Shown here: piece after piece, positions 1-15,500 of the stretch
Layout: every line of letters starts with the position of its first letter
Position numbering within the stretch: the first letter of the stretch is position 1
Assembly (NCBI GenBank): GCA_964007475.1
Contig: OZ023273.1
Coordinates: 42,781,525-42,845,524 of the forward strand
DNA: 64,000 nt
Source of the DNA: Hybos culiciformis
Taxonomy: Eukaryota > Arthropoda > Insecta > Diptera > Hybotidae
Direction: 5' to 3'
Translations under genes and position numbers: made by a program
The notes under the pieces: model-generated
Told to the model about the DNA's origin: nothing
What the model saw: only the letters and a program-made list of their open reading frames with translations
The model's database searches: none

Positions 1-3000
1 ACACCCAGTCATTGAAATTGTATTTTCCACTTTTCAAAGTCTACATATATAATTGTGAATTCTTATATATGAAATCAACATACATTAGGTAGAACATTAA
101 ATAGAAATTTTAGATTTTTCTAATTAAATTTTTCTCACCTGTTTGCATTTGAAATATTCTCAATTAAGATCACTTGTCTGAAGAAAATTAATGAACACAT
201 CTATAAAACTCGATTACAATTACGGTTTTACAAAATATAACTAGTATTATAAACTATCCAAATATTTTTAAAAAATTTTTGACATTTTTCTATTTATTTT
301 TGGACAAAAATTTATTGAACAATAAAATCATAGAAACAGACACCAGAAAAATTTATTCATAGAATACCAAATCGACATAAAGGAAAAAAAATAGGAAGCT
401 GAAAATTCACAGTTCTATACATTCAATGTATGACACACATACTTATTGTTGTACATTGTAAACATACATAATGCTTTATACTTTTTTACTATGATTGTAC
501 ATAACTTCAGTATTATGAATATTTTTCATTTAATAATTCCACGCGGTTTTATGCATGAAAATCTTCAACTTTGCATTACTCTACCTTTTTTGTTTTTACA
601 GATATACCTATATATACCATATACCTATTATCATTATTACAGAAATGTACAAGTATAATGTACAAGCATACTTTGTAACGAATCATAAAATAAGATTTTT
701 CATTTTCATTTCTGTCATAAATATTTTATACTACTCTTAAGATTATGTGACATAAAATTTATTTGGCATCATTAATAATTCTCACCTTTGAATTTTGTAT
801 TATCCAAGGATTTGCCACACAACATAAGAGATAATCAAAAAAAAAAAAATTTTATATTTAGAATAATATTTCCTAAATAAATTTCCTTTTTTGTTATATA
901 AAAATATTTTTCGTAACTAAAAAAAAAGAAAATATGAAAATGAAATATCAGTTCAAAAAATTGAAAGATACAGATTGACAATATTAATAGAAAAATAAGG
1001 AAATATCTTTGAATTCACGGAAGTAAAAGAAAATGTTTTTCAGCATGTTTCTCATTTTCTTTATGAAATGTAAATTTTAATTCGTTTTTTTTTTTAAGTT
1101 TTTTTTACGAAAATAACTTGAATGTGGTTGATGTTTTAATTTTTAATTCAGAAAGTAATGACTTGGCAAAATGTTTTACATTTAATTTTAAAGAAATTCA
1201 ATTTATTTTTTATATAATCGAATAAATTTTTATAATTTAATTTGATCTTTAAACGCTTTTTGTTAACATAAGTTATAAAATATTAGTATTTTGTCCCGTT
1301 TTGTTTTTGAATGAACTTTTTTTTAAATATATAATCCCAATGGAAATTATAGAAATATTATTAAGCTTGAATGTATAAAAAAAGATAATTTGATACACTT
1401 TAGTGAAGCTGTATTTTATTCTCTGTAAGTCAATTAGAGAATTTGTAGAAATGGAATCTATATAAAACTTTTATTAGATAGACTGGTTCCATTATTGATT
1501 ATTTATTGGTCACATATTCTTTTAAATTTTGATCAATTTCATTTATAATCCGAAAATTTCACCTGACAATATAATATTTTTTAAAACCAAAACCTTAGGA
1601 ATAAGGAGCCAGTTGTCAAAAACTAATGTTGATATGATTAAATAAAAAATAAGCGTCTGCGATGCATGGAACTATAGTTACTGAACTATAGTCTAAAAAA
1701 TCAAAGAGAATTGTTGGTTACTGAGTGCAATAAGTCATTATAAAAGTATAAAGTTTGTTCTATGAAAGTTGAGGAAAAACTGAAATTTTATAGTTATTTG
1801 ACTATTGGACCTAGTTTCTCAACCACATAGAAATGTTTACTTGTACGTATTTTTGGTACATGATAAAACAAGTATTTTGGCAAAACTAAGTATAATATTG
1901 AGGAACGTCCAAACAAATAATTTGAATGTCACAAAAGCATAATATTATTAGAATTAAGTCTATGCAAAAAAAAAAAACAAGATTTGAAAATTGTTAATTG
2001 TTTTTGTAATTGTTGTTTTAAGTGAATTCTTTTAAGTTATACATAATTCAAAAATTGTTAATTTTGTTTTCAGTAGTTGAGTGTGAAAACAATTTATAAC
2101 TTAGATTCGCAAAATTAGTTATATAATTTTATTTAAATAATAAGTGCATGATTTTGTGGATTGTTTAACCAACATTGTGGAGTCCTAAAGTTTTGAAATC
2201 GTTAAACTAAAATGGCAATAAATTACGTAAATTAATTAAAAGAGTTAAAATTCGTATGTTTTTTGTAATTAGGTAAATTAAAATTATTATTTTTTTAAAT
2301 CATAAATAGATTCAAAAAATATTAATTATTATTATTATCTTTTTAGTTAAATATTATTAAACACATTTACATTAATTAACTTATTTTTTTTTTATATAAT
2401 TTATTTATAAAGTTTACAAAATTGCGATTTAAAGTCTGATCTAATATGAACTTCAAATGTTTCGAAAACATAAATATATATTATATATATTTATTTCGCC
2501 AATTCGAATTTAACAATCGATTTGTGAAAAAAATATATACAAAAAGAAATAAACATTCGAAAATATTTAAATAAAATCTTTTTAATTGTAATAAAAATAT
2601 AAATTCATATATTTAATTAATTAATTGATTTTCGAAAAATTATAAATATTGAATAAATATACAATTTAATTATTTTTTGATAACAAAAAAATATATATAT
2701 ATATATATCGCAAAATATTTAATTGAGGAATTTAATTTTTTTTTATTTTAAAAGTATTAATTTAATTTTTATTTTAATTACCTATCATATTTAAATTTGT
2801 TTTTAATTTTTATTTTTATATTTTAATAATTCTTCTAAACGTTCAACTTTATTCATTTAAAATAATTAAAATTATTCTACAAATTTTAGACGAAAAAAAA
2901 ACACAAAAAAACATAAAAATATGTAACGTTATTAAGGGAAACTTAGTAAATATGTATAATTTTTTATATATATATTATATATAATATAAATTAAATAAAA

Positions 3001-3594
3001 AACGTAATATATTTTAATTAATGAAAATATAATATTTATAAAATGAATATAAAAGTTATGAACTAAAAATAAAAAAAAAAAATTAAAAAATAAAATATAA
3101 TAAAAAAATTTTTTCTCAATTAATTAATAAAATAAATCAATTCATTCTATTAATATAGTTTCTTTTGAAAATTTTTATTATTTTAATTCAAATTTTCATA
3201 GTTTTGTGTTTGTTTATATAAGTAATTTTCTTTTATTATTTTTGTTTTTAATTTTCCTAAACATTGCATGCAAAATTCGCTTCCGATTAAAAATTGAAAT
3301 TTAGAGAAAGAAAACTGTTTTACAAAATTAAACATTTAATTAATTAATTTTTTTTTTTTTTAATTTTTTTATTTTACAAAAAACATTTTAATTTCTTTTT
3401 AATTTCTTTGTTTAAATTAATTTTGTTTTAAAAAAAAAATTAAAATAAATAAACTGTTCTTATATATATTTATATAAAAATCATATATAAATTCAATTCA
3501 TATTATTAATAAATTTTCTTTTATATTTTATTATCATTTCTATTTATTTTTTTTTTAATTTATTTTATAAAAATAAATAAAAAAAAATATATAG
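1..3594. other. intronic or upstream AT-rich DNA
   Basis: No exon is recognisable here. The stretch is low-complexity AT-rich DNA with poly-A/T runs and a short (AT)n tract near 2690-2707. It ends in a T/A-rich tract and an AG acceptor at 3593-3594, which opens the first visible receptor exon, so it is most likely the end of a long intron whose upstream exon lies outside the window. Confidence 0.6.
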
Positions 3595-6500
3595 GTGGAT
3601 TTAAGGCATATGGATGAACAACAAGGAAGCAATATAGTGGATGTTGGTGTTGATTTGTCAGAATTTTATATGTCTGTCGAATGGGATATTTTAGAAGTAC
3701 CTGCAGTAAGGTGAGTTTGATATTCACATAGAAAATTTTAATTATTCAAATAATTGTGTTGTATTTCTTGATTAGTTTTTTTGCATTTTTGAATGTTTTA
3801 AAAAAATAAAATTAAAAATTGATTGATTTCATAAATAATTTGGATTTTTAATATCGAACTTATTATATTTTTAAATATTTAATTTGATATGCAAATTTTG
3901 TTCTAAAACCTTTATTTCACATAATGTTTCTCAAAAATATATTCTAATGTCAAACGAATGTTTATTGACGCAAACAAACACATATTTACATACAAACAAA
4001 AATATTTTTTTTTTTCAATTAAAATTTTTATAATACTTTCAATTAACAAAAAATATATAAAATTAATCAAATGCATGAAAAAATAAAATTCAGATTGAAT
4101 TTTTATTTGGGTGTGTTATGATGACTTAATTATTATTTTTGTGTTATTATTAAATAACTACTTATTTTATACAGTCTTACGAATCATATACGAGCAAACA
4201 AGGAATTAACATGAAGCACATTTCTCGAATACATTTACTATTTACAAAAACTTCTCCCAAATGAAAATATGTATATTAAGGACAACAATTTATAAAAAAT
4301 TAAATTCAATTTAAATTCCTAGTATATAAGAACTGATTATTAATCTCTCATTAAATATATATACATATTTATAATGTCACAGCTTAAAAAGAAACTTACA
4401 ATTATATACCTGGGTAAATTATCCTATGATAAATCGATAAATGTTAAAATATAATATTTTTATCATATAAAAAATAAACCGAAATGAAATAAACTTAGCT
4501 CTAAGTTAATAATGCAATTTAAGAAATATCAATTTCATTTAAAATCAAAAAATATAGAGCAATAATAATCTTTGGTCTAAATCAATTAAAATCATATATG
4601 TACAAAGAGAACAATTTTCAGGAAAATCCTTGTGCTCTAACCATTTTTCTAAGTTCCTCTATTCGACATCTATCTACCCCCATATTTAATTGAATCAGAA
4701 TTCATTTAAACTTTGTCATAAAAATTTTCCAATATATTCATTGCAATCAAAATTCATATGATTTCATTCATTTTGCTGTGAAATCCAATTTAAATAAAAC
4801 AATCAAATTTTTCCAAATGAAAAACAAATTAGACACTTAAATTTTCAATTATTTGAAGAAAATATTATTGCTAATTTATGTGTAGTGACCCCAAAATTAA
4901 TTAATATGCGGAAAGAAAATTAAAATCAAAAAAATTCTTTATTAATAATTAATTTCGTACTCTAATTCTCGTGTAGCCCAAAATGTACATAACATTTATT
5001 CAAAAATAAATATACCTATATATTTGTATACAAAAAAATTATATTGTTTAAAATTTTGTTTGTTTTTTTTTTTTAGGAATGAAAAATTTTACACATGCTG
5101 TGACGAACCCTACTTGGATATAACATTTAATATAACAATGAGACGAAAAACATTGTTTTATACAGTCAACATTATAATTCCATGCATGGGCATTTCATTT
5201 TTAACAGTATTAACATTTTATTTACCATCGGACAGTGGAGAGAAGGTAAATAATAATAATTATATATATTTTTTTAAATAAGCTTAATGTCCTAAAAATG
5301 GGAAGCGTTAGAAAAAGATGTTCAGGGTTCTGTTCAACTTTAAAATTTCAATATTAAAAATAATTTCAAACAATTTTTACGTGGTTCCTAATATTTTAAT
5401 ACCTAAATTTATTGGCATCTCTAATGGATTAACTGAAATTGAATGATATCTGAGTTTGCAGTTACATTTGTTTTTACCTATTTTTTTAAGGTATTTTAAT
5501 ATAGACTTTCTGTACATCTTCAAGGCCAGATTAATTTAAGAAAGAGTGATAAATAAATTACTATTTAATGAAATAATTTGACTTATCTATTCACAATATC
5601 CTTAATATTTTTAATAATTTACTTTGATGTCTCAATAAATGAATTCAATTAAGTTATTTACCACTTCAATTTCTATTGCCACTTAATATTTTTGAAATTA
5701 ATTTACATTGAACTGGTCTAAAAAAAAATTTAATGGTTAAGATTCTTTATAACTTAAAAACAAGTATAACAATAAAAATATTTCAGAAAATAGTTCAAAC
5801 ACCATATTTGCATAAATTTCCGAACCCTAATTTCAGTAAAATCATTGCAATGAAATAATGTGGGTAATATAAATGTCACGTCTGGAAAATATTCCAAAAT
5901 AAATTGAATTAAAAAAAGCATATAAAATTGAAAATAAAAATTAATTAAGCATTAAAATAATTGAATCAATTCAATTCCAACACTTTCAGTAAACCAGAGC
6001 ATAGAAACAAAATGCATTATTTTCTTTAAAATGTTTTTTTTTTTTTTTCAAATTTATGCTTCCATTGGGACAATTTTGTAATTAAATATTACAAAAAAAA
6101 AAAAAAAAAAAACCAAATATATAAAATAATTGTTAGCTGACTAAATGGAATTTAAACATCAAGAAATGTCCACCCAATTTTTTTTTTAATTTCTTCTATA
6201 AATTTTGGAAGAGGAAATATAATATTTTGGGAGAGGAAATTTTTATAATAGAGAATCTTTGCAAAATATCAATGGGAATAATAATCAAACTAATGTATTC
6301 AATGAAAATTTATTGAAATATAATAATCAATATTTTTAATATTTTTGACTTGATATTTAATTTTTTGATTTCACTTAATATGCTTGAAATGTGAACTCAA
6401 ATGCCTTATTTTTAGCACTATTATTTCATAATGAAAGTTTCAAAGCACATCATATATATATCCTACAATGATTTTAAAATCAAATGTTTTTTTTTTTTTG

Positions 6501-9500
6501 GCGAAAGTCTTCATCGAGAAAATCACAAGAATTCTCTTTTTTTATTCCAATCTAGAATTTATTATTTGTATATTTGTTTCTACAATTGGTTCAGTTTAAC
6601 TAGAAAATTATAATTCTAAAATGTCTGGAAGTAGGGGAAATATATATTTACTACATACACCTATATATATCATAACCGGCTAAAATTCTATTGCATTTCA
6701 ACTTGTTTCATTTCTTTAACAATTTTTGTGTGCTTTTTTCAAATATGTGACCTTTTTTCTACTGAGCAAAAACATTTTTCAATTTTATTTCTACACCAAT
6801 TTCTAGACTAAATATATAAAATGATCATCACAAATAAATGCAATTAATCTTTCTTATCTCAGTTTAAGTACGTGGCCCTACAAAGCACTTACCAATATAA
6901 TATATAATACAAAACTTTTTTTTTTTATAAAAAACACCAACTAGAAATTTTCGTTTACCTATACATTTAACAATAACATTTTTTTACAAATTTGATTTTA
7001 ACCAAAATACTTAAACATAAAAAATTTATAAGATATTTTTCAGGAAAAAAAACATTAACAAGCTAATAGAAATTTTTTATAATTTTTTTTTTCTCATTTT
7101 CTTTTTCGATTTTCAATTTTTTTTTATGTATTTAATTTTTTATTTTTTGCAGGTCACGTTATCAATATCAATTCTTATTAGTCTTCATGTGTTCTTTTTA
7201 CTGGTTGTCGAAATTATACCTCCCACATCACTTGTTGTACCATTATTAGGAAAATATCTTATATTCGCTATGATTTTAGTGTCGATTAGGTAAGTACAAT
7301 CAAATAAATTTATATATTTGTTTCATAATATATTAAGATAATAAAAAATTAAAGGGATTAAAGACTAACAAATAATTTAATATTATTGGCTTTAAAGTTG
7401 AATAGCCTATAATTATTTCCAGAACCAATTATTAATCTATATAATTTTCGAGTATATAGTCGAAACCCGTCAAAAAAAAAACGACAGCGCATATAAATCT
7501 CTCTCTTATTCTCTTTGACTATCAAAAAAATTTTACGGTTACATGAAGGCATGGAATATTGCAAAAATAGTATGTTTCTCAAACCCTTTCTTATTTTTTA
7601 GTATACATTTAACTTATTCAAATATTTATATGAAATTCCAAACAGTATTAGGAACAAGGAATATTTTCGCTTTTAGAAACGGAACAAAAAATATGTTCTT
7701 GTTCGTGGTTGTAGTTCACCGCAAAATTTCCTTTACAATATTTTCTTAACTACTGATTCAGTTCTTTACTTAATTTTGTACTGATATTCATTAATTTTCC
7801 TTACCTTCTCATCAAAAAATATAAAAGTCGTATAAAAATTAAAAGAAAAAAATAAATAAAGAGTTAGGGGGTCGAACAAAAAATATGGTATTAATGGGGG
7901 CCGCCAGTGATAATCAGGCCTGTCGAGAGGGGGGGGGGGAGGGCCCACAGAGCTAAGGGGCCACAGAGCTAAGGGGCCCGCTTGTTTTTTTGCGACAAAA
8001 ACAATATAAATTATACATATGTGATATAAGTTTCATGCTTAAATGTTATATTAAGTTTCATGCTTACCACAGTCATTATTGGAAAACAAGTGTATGAAAA
8101 TTTTATAATTAGTAAGTATTTACTAATTATTTGTGATTTTTTAAAGTGGTATAAATTAAAGTGGAATCTACAAGTTTTTATATAAAGCGAAAAAACTTTA
8201 CATTCTGATTCTCATATGTTCTTATTTCCTACCCTGTACACCATAATTCTGATTTCACAAGTAGATTTGTACAAATGTACAAAGTGTGACTATTAATGAT
8301 AAAATTATGTGTTTAGGCTCAATTAGTATTATTTTCATAATGTTAAAGCTTATAAAAACCCTATAAAATTTTTTTTTAATTGTAAAAATTTTTTCCTGGG
8401 CCCGGTGTTGGCTATCGACGCCCCTGGTGATAATAAAAAGGTTAAAACAACTGCTAGAATATACTAATACCACTTCTTCTTTTTTTTGTACTTCTATTAT
8501 GAGCAAACATCTTTGCTTGGCATAATATTATAAAAATATGTATGCAAATTTCAAGAATCTATTTGGAAAATCATGGCCACATTACCAAGAAGAAAATAAT
8601 TTTTAGTAATGTTATTATAGATGATACTTTAATCAATGAAATTTGAATGAAAATATATTAGTTTTTCAATTGATATGTAAGGTTCATTTGAAAACTAATG
8701 TATATATCTTTAAATGATATATACATCAATAAGTTTTTGATGCCATGGAATGGTATTTTAAAATTTTCTATTATCTAATTACTTTTTTACTCAACAAAGA
8801 ATGTTAATGCAAAAGCACAAATATGTCAATTTTTAACATTCATAAAAATCAAAGAAATATTAAACATTTCTCAAATCAGAAATCAGTTGTACATACTTTA
8901 GTATGCGTATATGACACTACAGTATGTACAACTGATTTCTAAAATAAATATAATTTTTATATGAGCAAGCATCCATAATTGTGTATTAAATTTTAAATAT
9001 CTATAATAGCTAATAAATTGTTTAAGATAAAATCATCATAATAATGTTTAAAATCATTCATAATGCGAAAATTGCATATTTATTATTTCAAAAATTTCAT
9101 TCTTTGGCAAATTTAAACAATAAGTACCTACCTATATTTTTTTATGCAAAAGAAATTTATTTTGTGAATTAAAAAATATTAATAAAATAAAATGCAATTT
9201 GATTAAGATTTTCTTAAAAAAAATATTATTGGCAAATAGCTTTTCATGTTTTTATTTTTTCATTTCATTCAATTTATTCAGCAATTTTATGTGCAATTTT
9301 TTATTTGGCGGTTTTTGATGGGCAAATAAAATTTATTTATTACTCATAAGTATATTTTTCATGTGCGAAATAATATTTTCTGTATTAAATTCTAGTAATC
9401 GGATTGATACTGGAATTAGTTAAAACTTTATAATTTAACATACATTACAAATCATACATTAAACAAAATGATGACTTTAAAATATATTCTACTTTGTATA

Positions 9501-12500
9501 GGACAATAAAACACACCCTAGAAAATATACACCATTCTTTTTTATGGTATTCTGGAACTTCTAACATTATGCCCCAGTTTATTTTGTATACAAAACTTTA
9601 AGATTGAGTATACCTCAAATTGCAATTTTGTAGATAACGAAAATGTATATAAGGGACAAAATCAAACCTTGTGGAAAAAAGCAAAAAAAAAATTTCAAAA
9701 ATAAAAAAACACCAGAAGCACTGAAAATAGTCTAATCTTGTGCAAAATTTAGTTGACTATCTTAATAATTTGATGGTTATCTAAAAAAAAATTTTTTTTT
9801 GGCTTTTTTTAAATAAAAATTGAAAAATTTGTCATGAGCTAGAAAAAAAAAAAAGAAAAATCTCGAAATTTTTTTATTATTTAATGTTTTTTAATTTTTT
9901 ATTGCAATTATTATATATATAAAAAAATTACATTATAAATTAGAGAAAAAAAATTTAGTCTGACTCGGAATCTGAATAAATCTCGAAATACATTTGTTTT
10001 CTTATTTTTGCATTCATTTTCACATTTTTTGTTCCTAAATTTCTCGTATCGCTCCGGATTTATATTTTATTGTCGTCAAATATCTGGTATTATATTGCTT
10101 CCTCTTTGCTTTCGATTTTCGGTCTATGAAATGTAGAAAAATTTCCTATTAATTAAAATTTCTTACTCATGACATATCATGTAATTTTTATAAATCAATA
10201 AAAATTACTAATTATTTTGGAATAATTTGAAAAAGTTGACAATACATGGTCATCATTTAAATAATAAACACTCCCTTTGTGTTTTAATTTCGAATATTCC
10301 TTTTTTTTTGAATAAATTGTCAAAAAAGTATATTCTCACTCCTGACAATCAAAAACTTTACTTACCATTTTTCTTCTAAAAAACAAAAAAAAAAAAATTT
10401 TTTTTAGAAAATTTACATGGATTTAATTTTTTATATAAATTAGTAACCGTTTTGTAAATTTATTTTTGTTTTTTTTTTTTCGTTTTTAACTAAAAATGCA
10501 TATTTTCCTTAAAATATCATGAGCTAGAAAAAACACCGACAACCAAAAACAGTAAAAAAACCGATACAATGAAGGGACAGCCAGACACCAAAATTTGATC
10601 TTAAAAATAGAACAAATAATTTTACACTGTCCAATAATTACTTTTGTACTTAAGCTAAAAAAATATAATTTATTGCACTTAAATAGTTCAAATTTTCTTT
10701 TGCCGACAACAAATTTTGTATGGAGACATAATGCAAGCTTTTTTTCAAAGTTAAAAAAAAAAGTGATTTCTTCCAAAAATTATTAATTATTATTAATATT
10801 TAGGTTTATAATAAAATAAACTAAATATTGGTGGATATAAGAATTGCTTTTGATACTTTTTTTATTACTTTTTTATTTTTCAAATACCGCCGACACAATT
10901 TTCCCTTAGGTTTGATTTTGTCCCATAAAAATGTTGGCGGGATGACTTAAAGAGAGTTTCATAATGATATAACCTAATTATGTCAATTCCCTTTTAAAAA
11001 GGTATATCTTTTATTTATTTATGTCGTATTAATTAGAAATCAATTTTTTGTCACTTGTAATTGTAATAAAAAATTAACTTATACATTATGTAAGTAAGTT
11101 GAAAAATAAAAAAAATAATTTATATTTTTGTTTTAAAATGTAAGGTTTTCAATTCTATCAATAATTTTGTTCAAAGAACTTTGGATAATTTTTTAACACT
11201 AGATCTCTATCATCCAAATAACAATTTTAATCGAAATCCGTTTTAAGCTCCTAATTGAAATCCATTGTCACCACAATCGAGGGTTAATATATTTTAAGTT
11301 CATTCAATTGATATATAAGTTTTGATCGAAACCCATTTCCAGCCCCAGATCGAATTCTGGACAAAATCTGGACAAAATTATGTATCAACTATTTTTTAAA
11401 TTGCTTCAATTTTTATCTATCTACCTACATACTAAATTAGTTAATTTCATCAAAATTAATTTAAACTTTTATACACATTTGCAATTTTTATTAATTATAC
11501 ATGTGAAAGTTCTTAAAAGTCTTGGCTGCTAGAGAGATTCTAACTTTGAATGAAAGTGCAAAAGATTGCACATATTTTGACAATGATACGATTAAAATTA
11601 TAGTCGTTTAATAACTTTAAGAACAGAGAAACGCAGGGCAGAAAATGCAAGCATATAGAAACAATGTTATCGACTTTGCGAACAGGTTTAAAATAAAATT
11701 TCAAATAAAATGAAAACCCACAAAATTATTCATATATAATTTTAACTCTTAAATATGTTTTATTATATAAGCAAATTTTTATTTACTACTCTTTTATGTT
11801 TCTATTTAAATTAATATGTAAGTAAGTACATACATAATTTTTTTTTTTAATATTTCTTGCATCTTTTCAATCTGTTTTAACAACAAAAAAAAAACAGAGA
11901 ATAAAACCTACTTAACCTTTGTTATTTTATTTTTCTTTTATATGCTTACCTATATTATTTTCATAAAACATCTACAAAGTATTAAATTTCTCATACAAAA
12001 TGTTTCATAATAATATGAAAAAGTTTTATACTTGCAACAAAAAAAAAACAATAACAACAGCAATGATTATACTTACTTTATATATTATATTTTTTTTTAT
12101 ATTATTTACTTATTTATTTCACAAAAAAAAAATCAGGTGGAATTATTGAAGAATTTTATTTCTATCTCAGCTACTTAAATAAAATTGAAAATTCTGTAGA
12201 AAAGAAATCTTCACAATTTTTCTGACAAAAAATTTTCCTCCATATACATATAAAAAAAAAAAATTGTTCTAAGACAGACGACTTAAAAAAAATAACGTTT
12301 CCAATCCGCAAAGTTTAATGTTTTAATTTTTTCCACTTAGCCATTTGAAAATCGGAAATATGACTTCATTATCCGTATTATTTAACCTTAATAAAATAAT
12401 GTATTGGTATTGGGCACCAGTTGCATCTTCGGTTTTTTTTTTTCAAACGTGTAACACTTTTCGATTTCTAAATCCCTCGGCCTTGTATTAAATGTAATAA

Positions 12501-15500
12501 TTTTCGAGTGATTATTTCAGATTTTATGACAGCAAAACGAAAATTATAAGTTTTAAAATTAGGACGTATGCTAATTTTTTTAAATGTTTGTATTCGTATA
12601 CATTATTTTTTTAATTTATGAGATATGATATTACTTAAATATTTAATACAACATAATAAAAGACTAGTTTGCAGTTTTAAGTAACGTAATGAGGGAAATT
12701 TGATTTTTTATTTATGTTCATTTTGTTCTTCCTAAGTTCCAACGAAACTGATATTTACCTATATGCATGTTTAAATTGGATATTGTAGTAATGTTGTATA
12801 TTTAAATTTGTGTTTTATTTTGTTTATGTGTAAGCATCTAAAATTTCACATTCAAGGACTTATAAAGATCCACTAACAAAACTTAAATTATTTTAAATTT
12901 TAAGTTTATTGTATTTTTTTTTATAGTTAAAACTTTTGCTATCAAGCTTTCTTTTAAGTTTTATTAAGCTAAAACAAACAAGTAATTCTTTCTATCGATG
13001 AGAATTGGAAAATTCTGAAAATTTAACTTTATTTTCATCTAAATAAAATTAAAAGAAAATAGTAACTAAATAAAAAATATATATGTATGATATAAATGAA
13101 CTTATGTTTGATGAACATATTATTATTACAAAAGTAATATTAAAGAAAATATATAGGAAATAAATAGACGAAATTTAATCATTATTATTATTATTTTTCT
13201 CAAGAATATCTTAAACGATTAAAAGCATATTTTTAAAGATTACAAAGATTAGTTTTTATTTTTCTTTCCTCTATAAAGCAAATAAAATTTATTTCCATGT
13301 CAACTATGTAATTAAACATAAAAAATATGGAATATTAATAATTATTAAGAAACACACTTTGAAAATGCGACAAAAATTAAGAAAAACAGAAATTTAAACA
13401 AGTCATACTGAATAGGTATAACAAAGTAAAGGAAATGAGAATTCAATATTATAATTTGTAGAACTTTTCGGGATTTGAATTTATTTCGAACTAGATTTAA
13501 AAAATAAAATACATTATTAAAATTCGTGGTTAATATTCAATAATCACAAAGAAATGTTGACAAAACATTGTAAATTTTTTCTAAAGTATTTTCCTGCAAA
13601 TGTTAGCCTAAGTTCTAATTTGATTCAATAGGAAAACGTTTGCAATATCAACGTGATCCCGAATAATCACAATTCCATTATTAAAGTTTTTACTAATTAT
13701 ATCCTTACTGACATAACTGCGTTAGTTGCACCACCTTCTACGAAGCTACTCTACACGACAATGTGAAAGCTTTCAGTATCAAAAGCCACATTTCGATAAC
13801 TGACAAACAAAAAAATTTAATATATTGATCCTTTCTGCTTTTCTAAAATGACTTTCGTTTTGAAAAGAATCACTTCGAAAGTATTATGTTTTTTTCTCTC
13901 ACAGGAAAATTATGAATATAATATCAATGTATATATTATGTATTTTTATATAGAGAAATATTTTTTCACTTTATAAAAAGGATTTATGAACATTTCTTCT
14001 TATATTTAATATTATTAAGTTTACAAACGAAATCAAGGATCAACTTAACTTGACACTTTAAATTAGACTACAATTATTTTCTATGTCTGTTTCATAATAT
14101 ATTTAAATGTATATATTTACCTATCTATATACTCTACATGTATACGAATTTTCCTTATTTTCGTTATATTCATATACCTACATACTTACATTTTTATTTT
14201 CCTTTAGGATATTTATTAAAAATTAAAAGGAAAAGGCATATAATAAAAATATCATCTGACAGCAACAAATAAAGAAAGGAAGAAAATATTTAGAGAAGCA
14301 GTTAGTTTATTTTTATATAAATAAAGTATTATTAAATAAAGAATTTGACAAGACATGGCATGGAATTTAGAAATACTAGTGTGGTTTCTAAATAAATTTA
14401 TTTCATAACAAAATAGTTACAAACATTTTTTTTTTCGGTTTTTTTCATCTTGAATTTGATATAAAATATATTTTAGAATGTATTTAAAAGATTATAAATA
14501 ATTTTGAATTTTCTAAATAATTTAATATTGACAGTTCCTTTAAAAATTGGGAATTATTATTGGAAAAATAATGAATAAATTTTAAAATCCACAGGGTCAA
14601 AAAATGTGCGCAACAAAGAGTGTTGTACAAACAGTTTGAATGAATTCAAAAAATTTTTGAAGACGTTGTTACAGTGCTCTTATTGTTTTGATCGTAAAAA
14701 GAATTTTTTTATTCCTTTTTCAATTTGAAATAAAATTCGGTAGCACTCTGTACACTATAGAAAGAAAACTGGAAATGAATTTTAAAAATCTACAATATCG
14801 TGCATGACTAAAATAAAAGCACCAGACAGCGTTGGAAAATTATTTGACCGCGTATGGGCCTTATTAAATTGAATAAAATTTGTGTTTGTAACTAAAGCTT
14901 TTCAGCCAAAGTAAAGATATGTGCCTTATTCGAATGTTCCATATTCCATATGGGCCTTATTAAATTGAATAAAATTTGTGTTTGTAACTAAAGCTTTTCA
15001 GCCAAAGTAAAGATATGTGCCTTATTCGAATGTTCCATATTTTTACGCTTTTCTTATTATACATATGTATAACTTTTTTTTATATTTTTTATATATAAAA
15101 ATAATTCTATTTTTTATTGCCAATAAATTTATTTTTCATTTATGAAATTCTACAAATATGAGTTTTATATAAGTTTTTATATACTTTATACATAATTTGA
15201 AAAGTTTTAAAAAGTTTTTGAAGTTAATTGGAAAATACTCAAAAAGAACCTAATATAAATATTTGATAATTCATTTTGAATGGATTAGCACTAAAATGTT
15301 TATTTTGATTTTCTGGTTAGCTAACCGAAAGAAAGAAAGATAAATTTATTAATAATTTAAAATGTAAATAAATGTATAATTATGTATGTGTGCCTAGTGT
15401 ACCTACACATAAAATAAAATAAAGAAATTAATTATATTTTAATACTTATAATTCGCACAGCAATATTTTTATTTTGTTTGCAGAGTTTTTTATAATACTA

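Noticed and set aside
9653..10924. 17-base inverted match (GGGACAAAATCAAACCT and its complement) spanning 1.2 kb, suggesting a large element
   Set aside because: The similarity does not extend convincingly beyond the 17 bases and no target duplication was found.
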